64,000 nucleotides of DNA from a bacterium. Lineage in GTDB: Bacteria > Bacteroidota > Ignavibacteria > Kapaibacteriales > UBA7675. The translations under genes and the position numbers were made by a program. The notes under the pieces were generated by a model. That model was not told the origin of the DNA. It worked only from the letters and a program-made list of their open reading frames with translations, and did no database searches. Of the stretch, positions 60,417 to 64,000 are shown piece by piece. The stretch spans positions 1-64,000 of the forward strand of contig JAUIKM010000001.1 of NCBI GenBank assembly GCA_030430495.1, given 5' to 3'. Each line of letters starts with the position of its first letter. The stretch's first letter is position 1.

Positions 60417-63400
60417 ATGGTACAAATGCGACGGATCCTCGCCGCATCCACACTCTGTATGTTGGTCGCAGTACTTGCATGTACGGGCGTCCGTGCGCAG
60501 ACAATTTCGCTGACCGACCTGGATGTTTCACAGTATCCCGAAATAAGCGCCACGCTTAACCTGATTGACAAGAACGGCATTCCGGTTTCCGACCCGCAGC
60601 CGGCGGACATTGTCATCAACGACGGCGGCGTATTTGTGCCCACGGCGGACATTGAAATTGAATGCCAGACGGACCGACAGGCGGAGTCCTTTTGTGCGAT
60701 TCTGGCATTGGATCGCAGCGCATCCATGAACACCATTCTGCGCGACCCGACGGCGGGCACCAGGCTGGACATGGTTCAGTTCGCCGCCAATGAATTCATT
60801 GAAAACATCGACGAAACCATCGACTGGTCGCTGGCGCTGATCGGTTTCAGCAGTGAAATCAAACTCCTGCAGGACTTCAGCCAGAGCAAGGCTATTCTGC
60901 AGAACGACATTCAGGCGCTGCAGATCGATACCCAGATCGGCACCTTTTTTGAGCCGGCATTTCTGCAGTTTCCGGACGGCGCATTGCCGATCATGGCCAA
61001 AGGATGTCGCGGCCCCGGCGCGGGCAACAGGTTTATTGTCTTCATCACGGACGGCGGCCCGACCGACAATCCCGATCCCGACAAAATCATCGACGCCTGC
61101 AACGATCAGGACGTGACGGTGTACGCAATCACAATCGACAACCCGATTGACGATCGCATTGAGCGCGTCTGCAAAGAAACCGGCGGCATTGCATTTGAGA
61201 ACGTGTCCAGCCTGGAAGTCATTCGCAAGCTGTTTGACTTTTTCCTGCTGCGCGAGCAGAATTCCGTCAACTGCAAAATCACCTGGCAGGCGCCTTTTAA
61301 CTGCGACTATAAAACGGACCGCCGTGTGGCCGTCGAGTACATTCCATTCAAGCCTTCTCCCGGCGCGGTGTACAACTACGAAGCGCCGTACGAAGGCGAT
61401 CCGCCGAGCGTTGCGGTGGATGACGAAGTCGTAGTCTGTGCCGGAGCTCCGGTGCAGTTGCTCGCCAGCGGGACCGCCGGTGACTACCTCTGGGAACCAT
61501 CGACACACCTCGACGACCCTACACGGCCGGACCCGACCTTCCTGACAAATGAAGCCATCGATCAGATTCAATACACCGTGACTGTGACAGACTCGCGCGG
61601 CTGTACCGCTTCCGATCAGGTGCGCGTTCGCCTTGGCCGACCCGAAATCGACATTCTCGAAGAAAAGGTGGACATCTGCGCCGGAACGGGCGTGCAACTG
61701 AATGTGACGACCAGCGGCGGTGAAGTCGAGTGGTATCCGGTTGAGGGCATTGACGATGTGAGTTCAAAAACGCCGATTGCCTCGCCGGCGATCGACACGT
61801 GGTACTACTGCCGCCTCAATGTGGGCGGATGCATCGCGCTCGACTCGGTGCAGGTGATTGTCCACGGTGCGGACCTGGCGATCGACCTGGCCGATGAAAT
61901 TCAGCTCTGCCGCGGCGAGAGCGTGACGCTGCAAGCCAATGTGGGCGGAGCGGAACGCATTGAGTGGTCTACGGCAGGGCCCGCCGTTTTCAGCGCCACG
62001 GACGTGGCCGACCCGCTGCTGACACCGGAAGTTTCCGACTGGTTGTACCTGAAGATTTACAGCTCCAACGACTGTGAGTTGAATGACTCTATCTATGTGA
62101 TTGTCAATGACTTACCGACGGTCGACGCCGGGCCGGACCTCGCCGTGTGTCGCGGTCTGAGCGTCCAGCTGCAGGCCACCGGCACACAGGGAGACTATCG
62201 CTGGTCGCCGACGGCCGGCCTGGACGATCCGACGCTGTTGCAGCCGAATGCACGACCGGATGCGACGACCGAATACACGCTGACAATTACCTCGCCTGAA
62301 GGCTGTGTCAGCAGCGACAACGTGACCGTGAGCGTCAACGAGTCCGGCATGCTGGACGTGGGCGAAAACGTGGCCATCTGCCTGGGCGACGCAACTCAAC
62401 TGCGCGCCGAGGGCGGCGTCGGCGAATACAGCTGGGAGCCGACGGAGGGTCTCGACGATAGTAACTCCGCTACGCCGACGGCTTCGCCGGAAGTGACGAC
62501 GACTTATCGCGTGACTCATACAACGCCGCAGGGCTGCATCAGCTCCGACGAAGTCGTGGTCACCGTGAATGCACTTCCGGACCTGGACACCGGCCCGGAC
62601 CTGGAAACATGCCGTCGTTCGCCGGTGACACTGCACGCCGAAAGCGCGGCCGAAGGCGCGATTATCACCTGGACGCCGAACATGTGGCTGGACCGCGCGG
62701 ACGGCCCGACGGTGGAGGCGACGCCGGACGAAACGACCGTTTATACGGCGCATGTGATTGATGCCAACGGTTGCGAGTTCTCTTCCGAAGTCGTCGTCAA
62801 TGTGATTCCGGCGGAAGACCTGGAGTTTGCTCTGGAGGCCCGGGGAGCGGAAAACCTCCTGCCGGGCGACAATTTCGTTCTCAACGTGCTGGCAAAAAGC
62901 CCCGATCTGGCCGCCGGCGACGTGCGCGAGTTCCGCCTTGTGATTAAATACACGCCCAAAATCATGAAACCGCAGATCAATTCGATTGCCTATTCCGCCG
63001 GGCTGGCGGGCTGGACGCTGAGCGAACAAAACATACGCGAAACGGGCCAACTGATTCTGGAGGGCAGCGGCAATACGGCCATGCGCGACGAACTGATTGC
63101 CACGATTGAATTCGAGGTCTATCTGCCCGATTCGGAGGAACTGATCCGCACGATCGACTTCGACGAGGCCAATTCGTCCATTCCGAGCACATGCATAACG
63201 CCGCGTTTCAGCGGGACAACGGTGCGTTTCTCGCCGATCTGCCTGACGGTGGCGCGCGACCTGTTTTCCACGGGCGTGACCTTCGGGATGTCCAATCCGT
63301 CGCCCAACCCTGCCACACACGCTGTCGACATCAGCTTTTCAGTGGGATTTGACGTCGTGACAACCGTCGAGGTATTTAACATTCTCGGCGAACGCGTAGG

Positions 63401-63539
63401 TGTTCTGGTTGATGAACGGCTGACGGCGGGCGAGTATTCACGCAGCTTCGACGTAAGCGAACTGGGCGCCGGCAACTTTTTTGTCCGCATGCAGTCCGGT
63501 CCCTACGTGGACGTTCAGCGCCTGATACTGACGCGCTGA
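60417..63539 (+). CDS. VWA-domain T9SS cargo with six Ig/PKD-like repeats
   Basis: 1040 residues from ATG 60417 (GGAG five bases upstream). A signal peptide ends at VRAQ. A von Willebrand A domain follows with the MIDAS DRSAS (Asp99, Ser101, Ser103), IGFSSE and VFITDGGP. Six repeats of about 80 residues come next, each with a W-x-P-x-x-G/H-LDD and a GCxxSDxVxV ending (YSWEPTEGLDDSNS; GCISSDEVVVTV). A cohesin-like domain (about 825-950) and the T9SS sorting domain (NPSPNPATHAVDISFSV ... GNFFVRMQSG) complete it. Probably a surface adhesin with a metal-dependent binding site. Confidence 0.9.
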   Translation: MVQMRRILAASTLCMLVAVLACTGVRAQTISLTDLDVSQYPEISATLNLIDKNGIPVSDPQPADIVINDGGVFVPTADIEIECQTDRQAESFCAILALDRSASMNTILRDPTAGTRLDMVQFAANEFIENIDETIDWSLALIGFSSEIKLLQDFSQSKAILQNDIQALQIDTQIGTFFEPAFLQFPDGALPIMAKGCRGPGAGNRFIVFITDGGPTDNPDPDKIIDACNDQDVTVYAITIDNPIDDRIERVCKETGGIAFENVSSLEVIRKLFDFFLLREQNSVNCKITWQAPFNCDYKTDRRVAVEYIPFKPSPGAVYNYEAPYEGDPPSVAVDDEVVVCAGAPVQLLASGTAGDYLWEPSTHLDDPTRPDPTFLTNEAIDQIQYTVTVTDSRGCTASDQVRVRLGRPEIDILEEKVDICAGTGVQLNVTTSGGEVEWYPVEGIDDVSSKTPIASPAIDTWYYCRLNVGGCIALDSVQVIVHGADLAIDLADEIQLCRGESVTLQANVGGAERIEWSTAGPAVFSATDVADPLLTPEVSDWLYLKIYSSNDCELNDSIYVIVNDLPTVDAGPDLAVCRGLSVQLQATGTQGDYRWSPTAGLDDPTLLQPNARPDATTEYTLTITSPEGCVSSDNVTVSVNESGMLDVGENVAICLGDATQLRAEGGVGEYSWEPTEGLDDSNSATPTASPEVTTTYRVTHTTPQGCISSDEVVVTVNALPDLDTGPDLETCRRSPVTLHAESAAEGAIITWTPNMWLDRADGPTVEATPDETTVYTAHVIDANGCEFSSEVVVNVIPAEDLEFALEARGAENLLPGDNFVLNVLAKSPDLAAGDVREFRLVIKYTPKIMKPQINSIAYSAGLAGWTLSEQNIRETGQLILEGSGNTAMRDELIATIEFEVYLPDSEELIRTIDFDEANSSIPSTCITPRFSGTTVRFSPICLTVARDLFSTGVTFGMSNPSPNPATHAVDISFSVGFDVVTTVEVFNILGERVGVLVDERLTAGEYSRSFDVSELGAGNFFVRMQSGPYVDVQRLILTR

Positions 63540-63577
63540 CGCATCTGCGTTTGACAACAACTGTACCGATGTACACT

Positions 63578-63613
63578 TAGCCGGGATGACGCGTTTGTCC
63601 CGGCTATTTTTTT
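63578..63613 (+). terminator. Rho-independent terminator after VWA gene
   Basis: TAGCCGGGA (63578-63586) pairs with TCCCGGCTA (63597-63605 region), followed by a seven-T run. Confidence 0.85.
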
Positions 63614-63646
63614 GCCCGGCTATTCTCTTGCCCGGCTATTCTCTTG
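63599..63646 (+). repeat. 16-bp tandem repeat, three copies
   Basis: CCCGGCTATTCTCTTG twice, preceded by the variant CCCGGCTATTTTTTTG. The first copy overlaps the terminator stem and T run, so part of the terminator has been duplicated. Confidence 0.85.
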
Positions 63647-63921
63647 TTTGTCACGCAACGCGAAGCCGCGAGACTGTCCCGGGGACGCGACGCGGAAAAC
63701 CGCGTGACGAACAAGAGGGATTTGCTGAAAAGCGCGCGAAGCGCAAGCGTGGATTTTTTCAGAGCTGCGTCGGTGCGAAGTCCACGAAGATAAGTTCTGA
63801 AACGTGCTTAACGGTTGACCCCGCGACGATGCGGCAAAGAGGCGGGTTTTGCGCAGAGGTGACAGTGAGAATGCAAGGGTGTCACTTTGAGATCCAAAGA
63901 AAAGCGAAAGTGGGGACAGGA
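63647..63921. other. Intergenic region
   Basis: No gene I can support; an open frame through it has poor composition. Several short inverted repeats (for example CGCGAAGCG) are seen. Confidence 0.4.
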
Positions 63922-64000
63922 TGAAATTTTGGTCCGGTTTATTGGCGGGATGCCTGTTGTGCGGAATGGGTGCACTTAACCTCCGCGGGCAGTCATTTGC
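63922..64000 (+). CDS. Start of a secreted protein, cut by window end
   Basis: ATG 63922 is preceded by GGGGACAGG. The 26 visible residues form a signal peptide (MKFWSGLLAGCLLCGMGALN, then LRGQSFA) with likely cleavage after LRG-Q. Nothing can be said about the mature protein. Confidence 0.65.

Noticed and set aside
63586-63924. Open frame between the VWA gene and the last gene
   Set aside because: It starts inside the terminator, is rich in Arg/Lys without domain pattern, and has no ribosome site.
1-64000. CRISPR arrays, tRNA or rRNA genes
   Set aside because: No regularly spaced repeats and no convincing T-arm (GGTTCGANTCC) with matching acceptor stems were found by eye. A covariance-model scan would settle it.

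Overview
The window is chromosomal DNA of a Gram-negative, flagellated bacterium of the FCB group. Flagellar P-ring and L-ring genes show an outer membrane. Five secreted proteins end in type IX secretion (T9SS) C-terminal sorting domains, which occur in Bacteroidota and relatives. A periplasmic flagellum-type export system together with T9SS suggests a lineage such as Kapabacteria, Ignavibacteria or Rhodothermota rather than classical Bacteroidetes; this placement is inference. Most of the DNA looks GC-rich, and one AT-rich segment (about 32.1-35.6 kb) stands out.

Layout. 1-1287: a complete IS3-family element whose end lies exactly at the window edge. 1.7-5.7 kb: a membrane protein and dnaE. 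6.7-12.5 kb: a BlaI-type repressor with promoter and operator, two M56 metallopeptidases carrying TonB-like C-termini, and further TonB-like or membrane proteins. 12.5-16 kb: a PHA-system-like protein, sucC and a secreted protein. 16.1-18.2 kb: a small DnaJ-zinc-finger-like protein and two paralogous T9SS cargo proteins. 18.2-28.1 kb: an operon with a secreted caspase-like TPR protein, a 1488-residue FG-GAP T9SS cargo and a probable outer-membrane barrel, bracketed by two near-identical 147-bp direct repeats. 28.1-41.3 kb: leftward flagellar genes (fhlB-like, flgF, flgG, flgA, flgH, flgI, flgJ, then flgN, flgK, flgL, motA). These are split between flgJ and flgN by an AT-rich island with a DNA cytosine methyltransferase and an OLD/GajA-like ATPase-TOPRIM protein. 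41.6-51.5 kb: branched-chain 2-oxoacid dehydrogenase E1 fusion, TrhO, four-helix-bundle protein, BioY, DUF1573 protein, ECF sigma/anti-sigma pair, a 41-residue membrane peptide, TPR protein and hydrolase-OsmC fusion. 51.7-64 kb: NhaC-like antiporter, a PKD-like T9SS cargo, an SSS symporter with small subunit, a degenerate gluzincin, an FRG protein, a VWA T9SS cargo and the start of another secreted protein.

How it works together. The flagellar block encodes rod, rings, hook-junction proteins, a chaperone and a stator. A good sigma-28 promoter in front of flgN explains how flgN-flgK-flgL-motA can stay expressed despite the inserted island. The two best candidates for undescribed systems are the repeat-bracketed caspase/FG-GAP/barrel operon and the methyltransferase plus ATPase-TOPRIM pair. 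Two strong sigma-70-type promoters (16.15 and 19.06 kb) share a CTACGTAG palindrome and a TATGTACC box, so the zinc-finger gene and the caspase operon may be co-regulated. A family of short intergenic repeats is scattered through the window.
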